Assembly: GCF_003860585.1 (NCBI RefSeq)
Contig: NZ_CP034159.1
Location: forward strand, 124,001 to 188,000
From: Kaistella carnis
GTDB taxonomy: Bacteria; Bacteroidota; Bacteroidia; Flavobacteriales; Weeksellaceae
Direction of reading: 5' to 3'
DNA: 64,000 nt
Under the pieces are notes generated by a model, which was not told the DNA's origin, ran no database searches, and worked only from the letters and a program-made list of their open reading frames with translations. A program made the position numbers and the translations under genes. Of this stretch, positions 18,660 to 27,539 are shown one piece after another (the first letter of the stretch is position 1; every line of letters begins with the position of its first letter).

Positions 18660-20720
18660 TTAGCCTAATTTTTTGTCAGTCAGACCAAGATTTTTAGCCA
18701 TCGACATTAAGTTGGAGAATAAGCCTTGCTCGCTTTCATCTTTGCTTCTTTTTTGCAATTCGATAAGCAGACCGGCAACGGTTAGGTTTTTAATATCTTC
18801 TGAAGAAATTCCATATTTGTCTGCGAAACCTTTTATTTTTTCTAAAAGATTTCCACCATCCATATTTCCGTCTCCGAGAATGGATTCCTTAATTTCTGTA
18901 ATATGTTCAGAATGGTTTACCAAACGGTCAAAGCCTTTAGCTTTCGTAATTTGTCCGACGATCTGATCGAAGAACATAGTCTCACCACCAACGATATCAA
19001 TTTTCGCAGCTTTCAACGCTTCCCCAATAACGTTCGCCTGAGCGTCTGCGATATCTTTTTGGATATTAATTTGTGCCAGATCCACTTGGAGTTCTTTATT
19101 AAGACGCAATTTGAATTCTTCGTGTTCTTTTCCAACGCCATCCAGTTTTTTCATTGCATTTGCTTTCTCTTCGATGCCTTTTGCTTCTGCCATTGCTTTC
19201 TCGCGGATGACCTCTGCTTCTGCAAATCCAAGATCTCTTGCGGAAGTTGCTTTCGCCGTCATTCCGGCCGCTTCAGCCATAGCCATTTTTTCAACCACTA
19301 TCGCATCTACGATTCCCTGACGTTCGTTGGCATCGGCTTTTGCATGCATGACCTGTGCCTCAGAAAGTCCAAAGGTTGCATCTTCTTTTGCTTTTGCTTC
19401 TGCTAAAATCTTACGGGCCTGCGCTTCTTTTTCACTCGCCACCATATGCGCTTCTGCATCGATGTTGATTTCTGCTGCTTTTTGTACCGCTGCTTCTTTT
19501 TCAGCTTCTGCCGCTCTTATGCGTTTGATAAATAATTCTTCACTGGACTTCTCTGCTAAAGTAATGGCAACTTTTTTCTCTCTGTCGGCTGTTTTGAAAG
19601 CTTCAATATCTTTCATGTTTTCCTGCTCCTGAACCACACCTTTTTCCAGCATCACTCTTTCACGAATGACATCCTGAATGTTTTTACGTTCAATCTCTAC
19701 GGCTTTGTCTTTCTCAATTTGTGCCAGGGTCACAATTCTTTCGCGTTCGGTTTGTTCCAAAGCGCGGTCTTTTTCCACTCTTTCTGTTTCTACGGCTTCG
19801 GTTCTTTCTTTGTTTTTTAAGGCAACGATTACCAAACGATCTTTGTTTTCCTCTGCGACCGCAACTTTTTCTGAGGTATTAATTCGCGCAGTTTCAGATT
19901 TTAATCTTTCCTCTTCTGCAACTTTTAAGGTTTCCGCCAGTTCTCTGGATTTGATGTTTGCAATTTCTCTTTTCTGTTGCTCATCTTTCTCTGCCAATTG
20001 TTTGTCCAGGGCTAAAATTGCTTCTTTGGCTTCCACATCCTGTTTGCGAATTGTTTTTTCCTCGTCCCGTCTAATTAAATTTGCTTTAATATTTTGAGCT
20101 GCCGTTAATTCTGTGATTTTTTTAATCCCTTCAGAATCAAGTATATTATCTGCTTTTAAGTATGATAACGGTGTCTGTTCCAAATCATCAATCGCACAAT
20201 CATCCAGAATATACCCGTTCAGATCAGTACCGATGATGGAAATAATCTCTGTACGGAATTCACTTCTTGCTTCGTAGAGTTCGATGAAGTCAAACTTTTT
20301 ACCAACGGTTTTAAGGGCTTCAGAAAATTTAGCATCGAATAAGGTACGCAGCACTTCCATGTCTGAAGCTCTTTCGCAACCAATGGTTTGTGCTACATTA
20401 ATAATATCTGCTGTGGATTTATTTATTTTAATAAAAAAAGTAACCTTAATATCCGCTCTGATGTTGTCTTTACAAATCAAGCCGTTGGCACCTGTGCGTT
20501 CTACATCCAGTTTCTTCACGGAAATATCCATGATTTCCATTTTGTGTAAAACCGGTACTACGAGACCCGCGTTGTAGAAAACTTTGGTGCCGCCGGCTCC
20601 GGTTCTCACGATCACTTTTCCCTGAATGATTTTTTTGTACATCGAGACGATCCAAACAAGAAGTCCGATAATGACCACTATAGTTGCGATCATAGTAATA
20701 AGTAAAGAGTTTCCTAACAT
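18660..20720 (-). CDS. Flotillin family (SPFH/band 7) membrane scaffold protein
   Basis: A 686-residue flotillin of the YqiK/FloT type. It begins with one N-terminal transmembrane segment (MIATIVVIIGLLVWIVSMY, about residues 9-27), then an SPFH domain (about 35-210, including VVPVLHKMEIMDISVKKLDVER). A very long charged coiled coil rich in Glu, Ala and Lys follows (about 215-560), and a C-terminal region with a helix-rich tail (GLFSNLMSMAKNLGL). Flotillins assemble in membrane microdomains and scaffold partner proteins. The preceding gene encodes a YqiJ-like OB-fold membrane protein, the established partner in E. coli YqiJ-YqiK and B. subtilis YuaF-FloT. The low-complexity coding sequence produces several long shadow frames on the plus strand. 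Confidence 0.93.
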   Translation of the reverse strand: MLGNSLLITMIATIVVIIGLLVWIVSMYKKIIQGKVIVRTGAGGTKVFYNAGLVVPVLHKMEIMDISVKKLDVERTGANGLICKDNIRADIKVTFFIKINKSTADIINVAQTIGCERASDMEVLRTLFDAKFSEALKTVGKKFDFIELYEARSEFRTEIISIIGTDLNGYILDDCAIDDLEQTPLSYLKADNILDSEGIKKITELTAAQNIKANLIRRDEEKTIRKQDVEAKEAILALDKQLAEKDEQQKREIANIKSRELAETLKVAEEERLKSETARINTSEKVAVAEENKDRLVIVALKNKERTEAVETERVEKDRALEQTERERIVTLAQIEKDKAVEIERKNIQDVIRERVMLEKGVVQEQENMKDIEAFKTADREKKVAITLAEKSSEELFIKRIRAAEAEKEAAVQKAAEINIDAEAHMVASEKEAQARKILAEAKAKEDATFGLSEAQVMHAKADANERQGIVDAIVVEKMAMAEAAGMTAKATSARDLGFAEAEVIREKAMAEAKGIEEKANAMKKLDGVGKEHEEFKLRLNKELQVDLAQINIQKDIADAQANVIGEALKAAKIDIVGGETMFFDQIVGQITKAKGFDRLVNHSEHITEIKESILGDGNMDGGNLLEKIKGFADKYGISSEDIKNLTVAGLLIELQKRSKDESEQGLFSNLMSMAKNLGLTDKKLG

Positions 20721-20797
20721 ATGATTTTGTATTAATTAAGGTGTTTTTTAAATGGATAAAGATTTTGTGAAAATAGTAAAATTTGACTGGTTAAAAA

Positions 20798-21460
20798 TCA
20801 GTAGTCAAATTTTTCTACAAGATAATATTTTTTGTCTTTGCTTTCGGCAACAATCACAGCCGGTTGACCTGCGAGTAATTCTTCACTCGTGTTGCTTCGG
20901 GCGGAGAGTCGGATGGGGTCGCCATTGACGTTGAGTTGAACCTGGCCCGTTTTCAAATCATTAAGCGTAGAGAAAACAACACACCTTCTTCCCAGAAAAT
21001 CAATTTCGGGCTCGCCTTTGTGATTGACCTGACGGTAAAGATAGGCGAGGGGTTTGCTGAAAATTTTAACAATGAAAAGACTCAAAATAAAGTTAGGAAT
21101 TAATAGAAGAAAACCCACCAAAGTGCTTTCAATTCCAAGATAGTACGTAACGTTGATGCTAACAAACCACATGCTTACAAACATGATTGTCAGAACAAAC
21201 ATCAGCGGTAATTCATCAAAATTAAAGAACTGAAGGACTTTCATAAAACCACTGGCTTCAGAAGTTTCTGCTCGGTCGGGCAAGTCTTTGCCATGATGAT
21301 CGAAATTGGTTTCCATATCTGCGGAATCAAAATCGATGCTGAATAAATCGGGATCCAGACCTGCAATAATCACCATTATCCAATACAAAACCATGATGAT
21401 TGACATGATGCTGAAAAATGCATTCACAGGAGAAAAGGAAAGTTCTAAAAGTTCTTTCAT
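20798..21460 (-). CDS. YqiJ/YuaF-like membrane protein with OB-fold domain
   Basis: A 220-residue inner-membrane protein. One segment lies near the N-terminus (about residues 15-35, ending YWIMVIIAGLDPDLF); an acidic loop (FDSADMETNFDHHG) follows; two more segments lie at about 88-110 and 115-140. The C-terminal 65 residues form a small beta-barrel (DFLGRRCVVFSTLNDLKTGQVQLNV, then QPAVIVAESKDKKYYLVEKF) like the OB fold of NfeD-type proteins. This architecture, placed immediately before a flotillin gene (77 bases), matches YqiJ, the flotillin partner. It is likely the anchor or regulator of the flotillin assembly. The identification rests on layout and context as well as sequence. Confidence 0.8.
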   Translation of the reverse strand: MKELLELSFSPVNAFFSIMSIIMVLYWIMVIIAGLDPDLFSIDFDSADMETNFDHHGKDLPDRAETSEASGFMKVLQFFNFDELPLMFVLTIMFVSMWFVSINVTYYLGIESTLVGFLLLIPNFILSLFIVKIFSKPLAYLYRQVNHKGEPEIDFLGRRCVVFSTLNDLKTGQVQLNVNGDPIRLSARSNTSEELLAGQPAVIVAESKDKKYYLVEKFDY

Positions 21461-21470
21461 AGGTCTTAGT

Positions 21471-22184
21471 TTATTCTTTGGAATGGGTAATTCCCAATTC
21501 TTCTTTTAATTTCTCGAGCTCGCTTTTGGCTTTTGTTTTAGAAACATCAATGGCTTTATCGATCTCTTCATCTATTGATTTTGCATTGTGTGCAATATCT
21601 CCGTATGCTTCAGATAATGCCTCTTCCTGTGCAACTTTTTCCTTCATTCTTTCCAGGAGTGCTACTGTTCCGTTGCTGTCGATCTGGGCCATTTGTTTAT
21701 TTAAAGTTTTTGTGGCATCAGCAACCTTTACTCTGGATTTCAAAATCTTAAGCTCATTTTCCCATTTGGAAATATTTTGCTTGATGTTCTGCACGTTGCT
21801 TTCCATTTGAGATACATTTAAATCAAATTTCTCTTTATCTGCCAATGCTCTTTTCTGACCCGCTGCGGCTTCTTCTTTTTTAATTAAAGCTTCTGTCGCC
21901 AAACGGTCTGCTTCTGAAGAATCTAGATCACCGGACTGGGCTTTTTTCAAAATCAGCATGGCTTTTTCGTTATAATCTTCGCCTTTTGCCGCGTATTCCT
22001 GTACTTCATTTTTGGCCCGGATACTCATGGCTTTTACCTGTGCTAAAGCTTCCAGGCTTTTGTCCAGATCCTGTCTCATATCACGGATTCCTTGCTCGGT
22101 CATGGTGATTGGATCTTCAATTCCGTCGATTGCAGAATGTACTTCCGCGGTTCCTATTTTTAATAATCGCTTTAAAAATTGCAT
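21471..22184 (-). CDS. PspA/IM30 family membrane-stress protein
   Basis: A 237-residue, almost entirely alpha-helical protein. The N-terminal amphipathic helix (MQFLKRLLKIGTAEVHSAID) and the following IEDPITMTEQGIRDMRQDL are the PspA family signature; the long coiled coil runs to about residue 200. PspA oligomers, related to ESCRT-III, coat and stabilise damaged inner membrane. The stop lies 10 bases before the YqiJ-like gene and the start directly abuts the CesT/YbjN-like gene, so an operon is certain in layout. There is no PspF or PspBC nearby; the divergent XRE protein is the likely regulator. Confidence 0.93.
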   Translation of the reverse strand: MQFLKRLLKIGTAEVHSAIDGIEDPITMTEQGIRDMRQDLDKSLEALAQVKAMSIRAKNEVQEYAAKGEDYNEKAMLILKKAQSGDLDSSEADRLATEALIKKEEAAAGQKRALADKEKFDLNVSQMESNVQNIKQNISKWENELKILKSRVKVADATKTLNKQMAQIDSNGTVALLERMKEKVAQEEALSEAYGDIAHNAKSIDEEIDKAIDVSKTKAKSELEKLKEELGITHSKE

Positions 22185-22186
22185 AA

Positions 22187-22585
22187 TTAATTGTTTTTTG
22201 AAAAATTAATAATTTGTTCTGAATATTCGCTGAGTAAAACACTTAGAGAATTAATGGTGGCTTCAAATTCATTCTGATTCAGATTCTCCACCTGTAAAGA
22301 ATCCCGAAAAATAACCTTTCGACCGGAATCATCCAATACAAATGCGCCATGAATGATATCCCGATTTTTCTGTAGAAGTGATTTGTAAACGTGATTTCCC
22401 GGCTCTTTAATTTCGAAGATAAACTGTTCAAAAATTACAATGGGTGGCGCCACGCAAATGATGAGATTCATGATTCCTTCCGATTCGTTGCTCACGATAA
22501 ATATTCCTTCCTTTTGATTCTCCTGTTTTATTTCCAGTTGTAGATTTTGGAGGAAACCTTTAATTAATGAATAGTAGTCTTTCAT
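22187..22585 (-). CDS. YbjN/CesT-like (Tir chaperone fold) small protein
   Basis: The first gene of the stress module encodes a 132-residue soluble protein. Residues 20-110 show the alternating beta strands and short helices of the YbjN/type III secretion chaperone-like fold: FIVSNESEGIMNLIICVAPPIVIFEQF, then a conserved-looking LLQKNRDIIHGAFVLDDSGRKVIFRDSL and a C-terminal amphipathic helix. The family assignment is by pattern and by context, since proteins of this fold occur beside PspA homologues such as the YjfI-YjfJ pair. Its stop is 2 bases from the PspA start, which suggests translational coupling. It may act as an adaptor for PspA. Confidence 0.65.
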   Translation of the reverse strand: MKDYYSLIKGFLQNLQLEIKQENQKEGIFIVSNESEGIMNLIICVAPPIVIFEQFIFEIKEPGNHVYKSLLQKNRDIIHGAFVLDDSGRKVIFRDSLQVENLNQNEFEATINSLSVLLSEYSEQIINFSKNN

Positions 22586-22703
22586 ATTCTAATTTATTAT
22601 GAGTTAAAAATCGTTTTATTTTGAATACCAATATACATAAAAAGAAAATTTTAAAAGCCCTTAAAAATATATGGTTGTAAACTAAAACGCTTAGTAAAAT
22701 TTA

Positions 22704-22735
22704 GTACATTTGCTAAGTGCACTAGACAAATGTAC
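22704..22735. promoter_or_regulatory. Palindromic operator between the stress module and the XRE regulator
   Basis: GTACATTTG (22704-22712) and its exact complement CAAATGTAC (22727-22735) are separated by 14 bases. The 9-bp arms lie in the 185-base divergent promoter region. The spacing (23 bases centre to centre, about two helical turns) suits a dimeric HTH repressor. Weaker TTAGTA half-site words lie just to the left. Confidence 0.6.
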
Positions 22736-22770
22736 AAAATAATTTTAATAATGCAAATATAATTAGCAAG

Positions 22771-23520
22771 ATGTTATTACTATTTGGGAAAAATTTGAAA
22801 AAGATTCGAAGTGTTCATGGTTTAAGTCAGCAGCAATTTGCAGATATATTTGATTTAAAGCGCGGTACATTAGGTGCTTACGAAGAAAACAGAAGTAATC
22901 CCAAGCTGGAAACAGTAATCAGGATTGCTAATCATTTTAGTATTGGAGTGGAGGATTTACTCATTTCTGAATTAACGGTCAATAAATTGTTAAAGTTTAA
23001 TGAGCGTTTGGCAGTGGAAAGTGATTTTTTTAAAGATTTTGAATTTGAAGGAATTCCCTGTGTTCTGCCAAAAAATAAGTCGGAATTTATTAAAAATTAT
23101 TCTGTAGGATTTGATCTGGCTCAGCTGTCAGAGCTTAAACTGCCTTATGTAGAAGTTGAAAATCGTCTTGCCTTTGCTGTAGATGATTTAGCGATGACCA
23201 GGGGACTTGTTGAATTTTTTCCGAAAGATATTGTTGTAGGGTTAAAAATTATTGTTGAGGATATTGAGGAAAATAATTTAGTTGTAGCCTTAACTAAAGA
23301 TGAATTGCTGTTGCGGAGGTTTAGTAAAGATCACCAGCATTTTATTTTAAAAGCTGATCATCACGGTGTGGAAGATGTAAAACTCTTGCCTGAGGATTTA
23401 ATTTGCATCTGGAAAATTGAACACGTTTTTAATTACAGTCTTCGTTCCAAAGAAATTCTTTTAGAAAATCGTCTGGCGGTCATTGAAGAAACGATCGCTT
23501 CTTTAAAGATCCAAAAATAA
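22771..23520 (+). CDS. XRE family transcriptional regulator, S24-like C-terminal domain
   Basis: A 249-residue regulator. The N-terminal HTH_3 domain (about residues 4-60) reads LKKIRSVHGLSQQQFADIF then GAYEENRSNPKLETVIRIANHF, a classical Cro/CI helix-turn-helix. The C-terminal half (about 120-215) resembles the LexA/CI peptidase-like fold (PKDIVVGLKIIVEDIEENNLVVALTKDELLLRRF), but where active members carry a catalytic Ser-Met pair this one has AVDDLAM, so self-cleavage is unlikely and the domain probably serves for dimerisation or sensing. It is divergent from the PspA-flotillin operon across a palindromic operator, so it most likely controls that operon and itself. Confidence 0.82.
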   Translation: MLLLFGKNLKKIRSVHGLSQQQFADIFDLKRGTLGAYEENRSNPKLETVIRIANHFSIGVEDLLISELTVNKLLKFNERLAVESDFFKDFEFEGIPCVLPKNKSEFIKNYSVGFDLAQLSELKLPYVEVENRLAFAVDDLAMTRGLVEFFPKDIVVGLKIIVEDIEENNLVVALTKDELLLRRFSKDHQHFILKADHHGVEDVKLLPEDLICIWKIEHVFNYSLRSKEILLENRLAVIEETIASLKIQK

Positions 23521-23653
23521 ATTTGAAGATCGTTTTATTTTAAGTAAAATAGAAATAAGTTTCAGAATAATTTTAAACTGATACCAGATTTCATGTAAGG
23601 TTAATTTGGGTAATCATTTAATTAGTAATAACTTGTGTCTCAAACTACTGATT

Positions 23654-25210
23654 ATGAAAGTGCAATTTTCTTTTTATACCCTAATTTCTTTACTCCTTTT
23701 ATCATCCTGTAAAACCCTGACAACTTCTGCTCCTCCTGTTGTTGATGACGGAAAAATTACGGTCACTTTTGTCCAAATCAATGATGTTTATGAGATTGCT
23801 CCCTTGCAAGGCGGCAAGGTGGGTGGAGTAGCACGGGTCGCAACTTTGAAAAAGCAGGAACTTGCTAAAAATCCGAATACTTTCCTGGTGATGGCAGGGG
23901 ATTTCTTAAGTCCATCTGTTTATAACAGTTTGAAATATGAAGGAAAGAGTATCCGCGGAAAACAAATGGTTGAATCCCTTAATTCTGCCGGTTTAGATTG
24001 GGCGGTCTTCGGAAATCATGAGTTTGATATTAAAGAAAGTGAATTGCAGGACCGAATGAATGAATCCACTTTTAAATGGATCGCCTCCAATACTTTTCAC
24101 AAAACGAAATCGGGTGTCGCTCCCTTTGAAAAAGTCACTTCTTCGGGGAAGGAATCTATTCCGGAAACTTATATTATGAATGTTCAGGATGAGGATGGAA
24201 CCCAAGCAAAAATTGGATTTATGGGCTTAACGCTGCCCTTTAATAAAACAGATTACGTTGCATACACAGATGAATTGAATGCCGCTGAAAAATTATACAG
24301 TGAACTGAAAGAATCCTGCGATGCGGTAGTTGCGATTACGCATTTGGCTGTAGAGCAAGATAGTATTTTAGCACGTCGAGTTCCTGGTTTAGCGCTGATC
24401 ATGGGCGGACATGAACATGATATGCAGTTCAAAAAAATAGGAAAAATATACATTACAAAAGCGCACGCCAATGCGAAGTCGGCGTATGTAAATCACCTCA
24501 CGATCGATGTGAAAAATAAAACCACTTCTGTCATTCCTGAATTGCGAATGATTGATACTGCGATTCCGGAAGATCCCGCTACAGCACTGGTCGTTAAAAA
24601 ATGGATGGACATTGGAGAGCAAAATTATGAAGCGCTCGGCTTTAATGCGAAACGGATCATTCGAGATAGAGGTGAACCTTTGGATGGGCGGGAGGAAATG
24701 ATTCGCAGCGGTAAAACCAATTTAACCCGCATTGCAGTATCGGCCATGGAAAAAGCGGTACCAACTGCAGATGTCGTACTTCTGAATTCCGGTTCTATCC
24801 GCGTGGATGATATTCTTCAAATGCCGATCACTGAGTATGATATCATTCGAACATTACCGTACGGTGGCTCCATTTTGGAAGTTGATATGCGGGGAAGCCT
24901 TTTAATTAAAGTTTTGGAAGCGGGTCGTAACAATGTAGGGTCCGGCGGTTTTCTACAATATTCAGCAGATGTTAATTATGATACAACAAGAAAAACCTGG
25001 ACGTTGAAAGAGAGGTCTATTGATCCTGCAAAATCTTATCACGTTGCGCTTGCAGATTTTTTAATGACAGGAGGTGAAGCAAATATGGCCTTTTTAAATA
25101 AGGATAACCCTGATATCATTAAAATTTATCCGACCATTACCGCAGTCTCAGATCCGCGGTCCGATTCACGTCTGGCGATCATTAAATATATGGCTGAACT
25201 GGGCAAGTAA
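23654..25210 (+). CDS. Lipoprotein 5'-nucleotidase / metallophosphatase (UshA-like)
   Basis: A 518-residue surface or periplasmic hydrolase. The preferred start is the ATG at 23654, which begins a lipoprotein signal with lipobox LLLLSSC; the frame extends 16 codons upstream without need. The N-terminal calcineurin-like metal site is present: VQINDVYEI, GDFLSP, FGNHEFD and GGHEHD. The C-terminal 5'-nucleotidase domain (about residues 330-500) holds LNSGSIRVD and the substrate-binding GGFLQYSADV pattern. It would release phosphate from nucleotides or related esters. It follows the XRE gene but with a separate upstream region, and ends at a strong symmetrical terminator. Confidence 0.92.
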   Translation: MKVQFSFYTLISLLLLSSCKTLTTSAPPVVDDGKITVTFVQINDVYEIAPLQGGKVGGVARVATLKKQELAKNPNTFLVMAGDFLSPSVYNSLKYEGKSIRGKQMVESLNSAGLDWAVFGNHEFDIKESELQDRMNESTFKWIASNTFHKTKSGVAPFEKVTSSGKESIPETYIMNVQDEDGTQAKIGFMGLTLPFNKTDYVAYTDELNAAEKLYSELKESCDAVVAITHLAVEQDSILARRVPGLALIMGGHEHDMQFKKIGKIYITKAHANAKSAYVNHLTIDVKNKTTSVIPELRMIDTAIPEDPATALVVKKWMDIGEQNYEALGFNAKRIIRDRGEPLDGREEMIRSGKTNLTRIAVSAMEKAVPTADVVLLNSGSIRVDDILQMPITEYDIIRTLPYGGSILEVDMRGSLLIKVLEAGRNNVGSGGFLQYSADVNYDTTRKTWTLKERSIDPAKSYHVALADFLMTGGEANMAFLNKDNPDIIKIYPTITAVSDPRSDSRLAIIKYMAELGK

Positions 25211-25227
25211 ATGGCGAATTAATGTTC

Positions 25228-25253
25228 CATAAAAGTAAACCCTTACTTTTATG
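25228..25253. terminator. Bidirectional terminator between nucleotidase and metal-uptake operon
   Basis: A perfect 11-bp stem, CATAAAAGTAA / TTACTTTTATG, with a four-base loop, lies between convergent stops, serving both strands. Confidence 0.75.
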
Positions 25254-25260
25254 AACCCTT

Positions 25261-26421
25261 TTATCCCCGAAATAAAAAGAAATCATCTTTCATGTCCTCG
25301 ATCTGTGCATCTTCATTGGTGATGATGTAATCAATGGCTTTGGTGGTGAACTCATTTCCTTTTTCAGTTAATGAAACGATGTGGTCATCAATAGTGAATA
25401 AATTATTTTTGAGGCCTAAGTTTAACACGGTTTTACTTCGAACCTTTTGCCAGTTAATATGGTCGGTGAGGTGATTGAAGTGACGTTCTTCTTTTTCTTT
25501 GTGATTTTTAAGATGTAGAATAAAAGTAATTATAGAGACTTCGATCCTTTGTTGTTTTTCACGATATAGTACAGCAATTAATCCTTTACTTGGAGCAAAT
25601 AAATAAACTGCTAAAAACACGATGCCCAACATGGTAGCAATACTTCCCGCAATCGAGGCATCTAAATAGTTTGCCGCCCAGTAACCGGAAATTGCACTGA
25701 ACACACCGAAGAAGCAGGCCAACAGAATCATTTTTGTTAAGTTTGATGTAAGTAAATAAGCAGAAGCGGCCGGCGCAATCATCAAAGCGACCACCAAAAT
25801 AGCTCCCACTGCATCAAATGCACCGACGGTGGTAACTGACGCGACACTCATAAGACCATAGTGAATAATCGCCGGAGAAAATCCCAGTGAAGTAGCAAGT
25901 CCGGCATCAAAAGTGCTGATTTTTAATTCTTTATAAAAAGTAAAGAGGAGTGTGAGCGTCACAAGTAATATTATTCCAATCACCCACATTGATTTGGGGC
26001 CGAGATCTATTCCATCATAATAAAGTCGGTCAAAAGGCGAAAATGCCAATTCCCCCAATAACACAGCGTCAATATCCAGATGAACATCATTGGCATATTT
26101 TGCGATCATGATAACGCCAATACTGAATAATGCAGGAAAAACTAACCCAATAGCGGTGTCTTCCTTCACGAGTTTTGTCTGCTGAATTTTCTCTACCAAA
26201 ACTACCGTGAGAACTCCTGTTAAAGCTGCCAATAAAATAAGCCAGGGCGAATTAAGATCTTGGGTGATAAAAAATCCCACTACAATTCCCGGTAATATAG
26301 AATGGCTGATGGCGTCGCTGATCATCGCCATTTTCCGGAGAACCAAGAAAGTCCCGGGTATGGCGCAGGCGATGGCAACCAGGCTTGCGATAAGCTGTAT
26401 TTCTAATTGTGCGCTACTCAT
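25261..26421 (-). CDS. Metal ABC transporter permease with C-terminal winged-helix-like tail
   Basis: The fourth gene of a Zn/Mn uptake operon, 386 residues. Residues 1-285 form the ZnuB/MntC-type permease, with about eight hydrophobic segments and the EAA-like loop region (MISDAISHSILPGIVVGF near residues 33-50 and the VGAFDAVGAILVVALMIAPAA segment near 205). After the last helix about 90 extra residues follow (NWQKVRSKTVLNLGLKNN then DDHIVSLTEKGNEFTTKAIDYI), which look like a winged-helix domain of the DtxR type. It overlaps the previous permease by 8 bases. Two unlike permeases suggest a heterodimeric channel. Confidence 0.9.
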   Translation of the reverse strand: MSSAQLEIQLIASLVAIACAIPGTFLVLRKMAMISDAISHSILPGIVVGFFITQDLNSPWLILLAALTGVLTVVLVEKIQQTKLVKEDTAIGLVFPALFSIGVIMIAKYANDVHLDIDAVLLGELAFSPFDRLYYDGIDLGPKSMWVIGIILLVTLTLLFTFYKELKISTFDAGLATSLGFSPAIIHYGLMSVASVTTVGAFDAVGAILVVALMIAPAASAYLLTSNLTKMILLACFFGVFSAISGYWAANYLDASIAGSIATMLGIVFLAVYLFAPSKGLIAVLYREKQQRIEVSIITFILHLKNHKEKEERHFNHLTDHINWQKVRSKTVLNLGLKNNLFTIDDHIVSLTEKGNEFTTKAIDYIITNEDAQIEDMKDDFFLFRG

Positions 26422-27538
26422 CTTTCAGATTTTGATTGTACATATTGGTCGCAGCTTCTACACCTTTTGGAGTCATGCTCCACATTTCACCGTGTACTTC
26501 TACATACTTTTTATTAATCAGTTTTCGCAAAGCTTTTCGGCTGTAGCCCCGAAGATTATTTAGAATTTTGATGGCGTGTGGATGGGAAATGTCTTCATGA
26601 TCTTCCACAATATGATACATAAAAGCTAAAGTCTTTTGCAGTTCTAAATCGTCGCGGTTCTTTATTAACCGGATCTGCTTAAACAAGAGTCCGCGTTTTG
26701 GAGAAAAAATAAAAGAAAACAGAACGAAAACAGATGCTACCAAAACAATCACCGGTCCTGTAGATAAATTATTTTGCGTTGAGCTAATTGCGGTTCCGAA
26801 AACTCCGGCACTTGCACCCAAAATCGCGGCTAAAAATACCATCAAGCCTAAACTGTTTGTCCACTGTCGGGCAGCTGCGGCGGGCGCTAAGAGCATGGCA
26901 CTCATTAAAACAACACCCACGGTCTGTAATCCTAAAACAATGGCAAGCACAATAAAACTTGTGATTAAAACATCGATCAACTTCGTATTAAAGCCTAGGG
27001 TATGCGCATAATCTTTATCGAAAAGCAAGATTTTAAATTCTTTCCAGAAAAGAAGCAATACAATTAAGCATAAGCCTGTGACAATACTCATTAACCAGAC
27101 ATCGCTTTCTACTAAAGTGGCAGCTTGTCCGAAAAGGTATTTATCTAATCCTGCTTGATTGGCATTGGGTTGTTTTTGAATAAAAGTTAGGAGCAGCATT
27201 CCAAATCCGAAAAAGACGGAAAGTATCAATCCTAATGCGGTATCTGATTTTAAGTGAGTTTTGGTGGTAATTCCCCGAATCCAAAAAGTTCCCAGAAGCC
27301 CGCTGATTAATGCGCCAATTAAGAGAATATGCGTGTCTTTGGAACCCGTAATTAAAAAGGACAAAGCGATTCCCGGCAAGGCGGCATGAGAAATGGCGTC
27401 GCCTAATAAGCTCTGTTTCCGTAAAACCGCGAAACTGCCCAGCATTCCTGTGACTCCGCCTAAAATGGCAGTTCCCAAAGTAATGGTGCGCAGCGTATAA
27501 TCACTGAAAACGAGTTTGATGTATTCTAGGATATCCAT
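26414..27538 (-). CDS. Metal ABC transporter permease with C-terminal winged-helix-like tail
   Basis: The third gene of the uptake operon, 374 residues, also of the ZnuB/MntC/TroC family. The conserved LLGDAISHAALPGIALSFL stretch lies near residue 45 and VGVVLMSAMLLAPAAAARQW near residue 207. The last 85 residues are cytoplasmic and again resemble a winged helix (HPHAIKILNNLRGYSRKALRKLI, then GEMWSMTPKGVEAA). TroC/MntC-like permeases with DtxR-type tails are known in several phyla. Only one base separates it from the ATPase gene upstream, so co-translation is likely. Confidence 0.9.
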   Translation of the reverse strand: MDILEYIKLVFSDYTLRTITLGTAILGGVTGMLGSFAVLRKQSLLGDAISHAALPGIALSFLITGSKDTHILLIGALISGLLGTFWIRGITTKTHLKSDTALGLILSVFFGFGMLLLTFIQKQPNANQAGLDKYLFGQAATLVESDVWLMSIVTGLCLIVLLLFWKEFKILLFDKDYAHTLGFNTKLIDVLITSFIVLAIVLGLQTVGVVLMSAMLLAPAAAARQWTNSLGLMVFLAAILGASAGVFGTAISSTQNNLSTGPVIVLVASVFVLFSFIFSPKRGLLFKQIRLIKNRDDLELQKTLAFMYHIVEDHEDISHPHAIKILNNLRGYSRKALRKLINKKYVEVHGEMWSMTPKGVEAATNMYNQNLKDE

Positions 27539-27539
27539 T

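Noticed and set aside
18903..20097. Long open frames on the plus strand opposite the flotillin gene (up to about 167 codons).
   Set aside because: They mirror the low-complexity Glu/Ala/Lys coding of flotillin, which lacks stop codons in other frames. Their translations are Ser/Phe/Ala-rich without start context.
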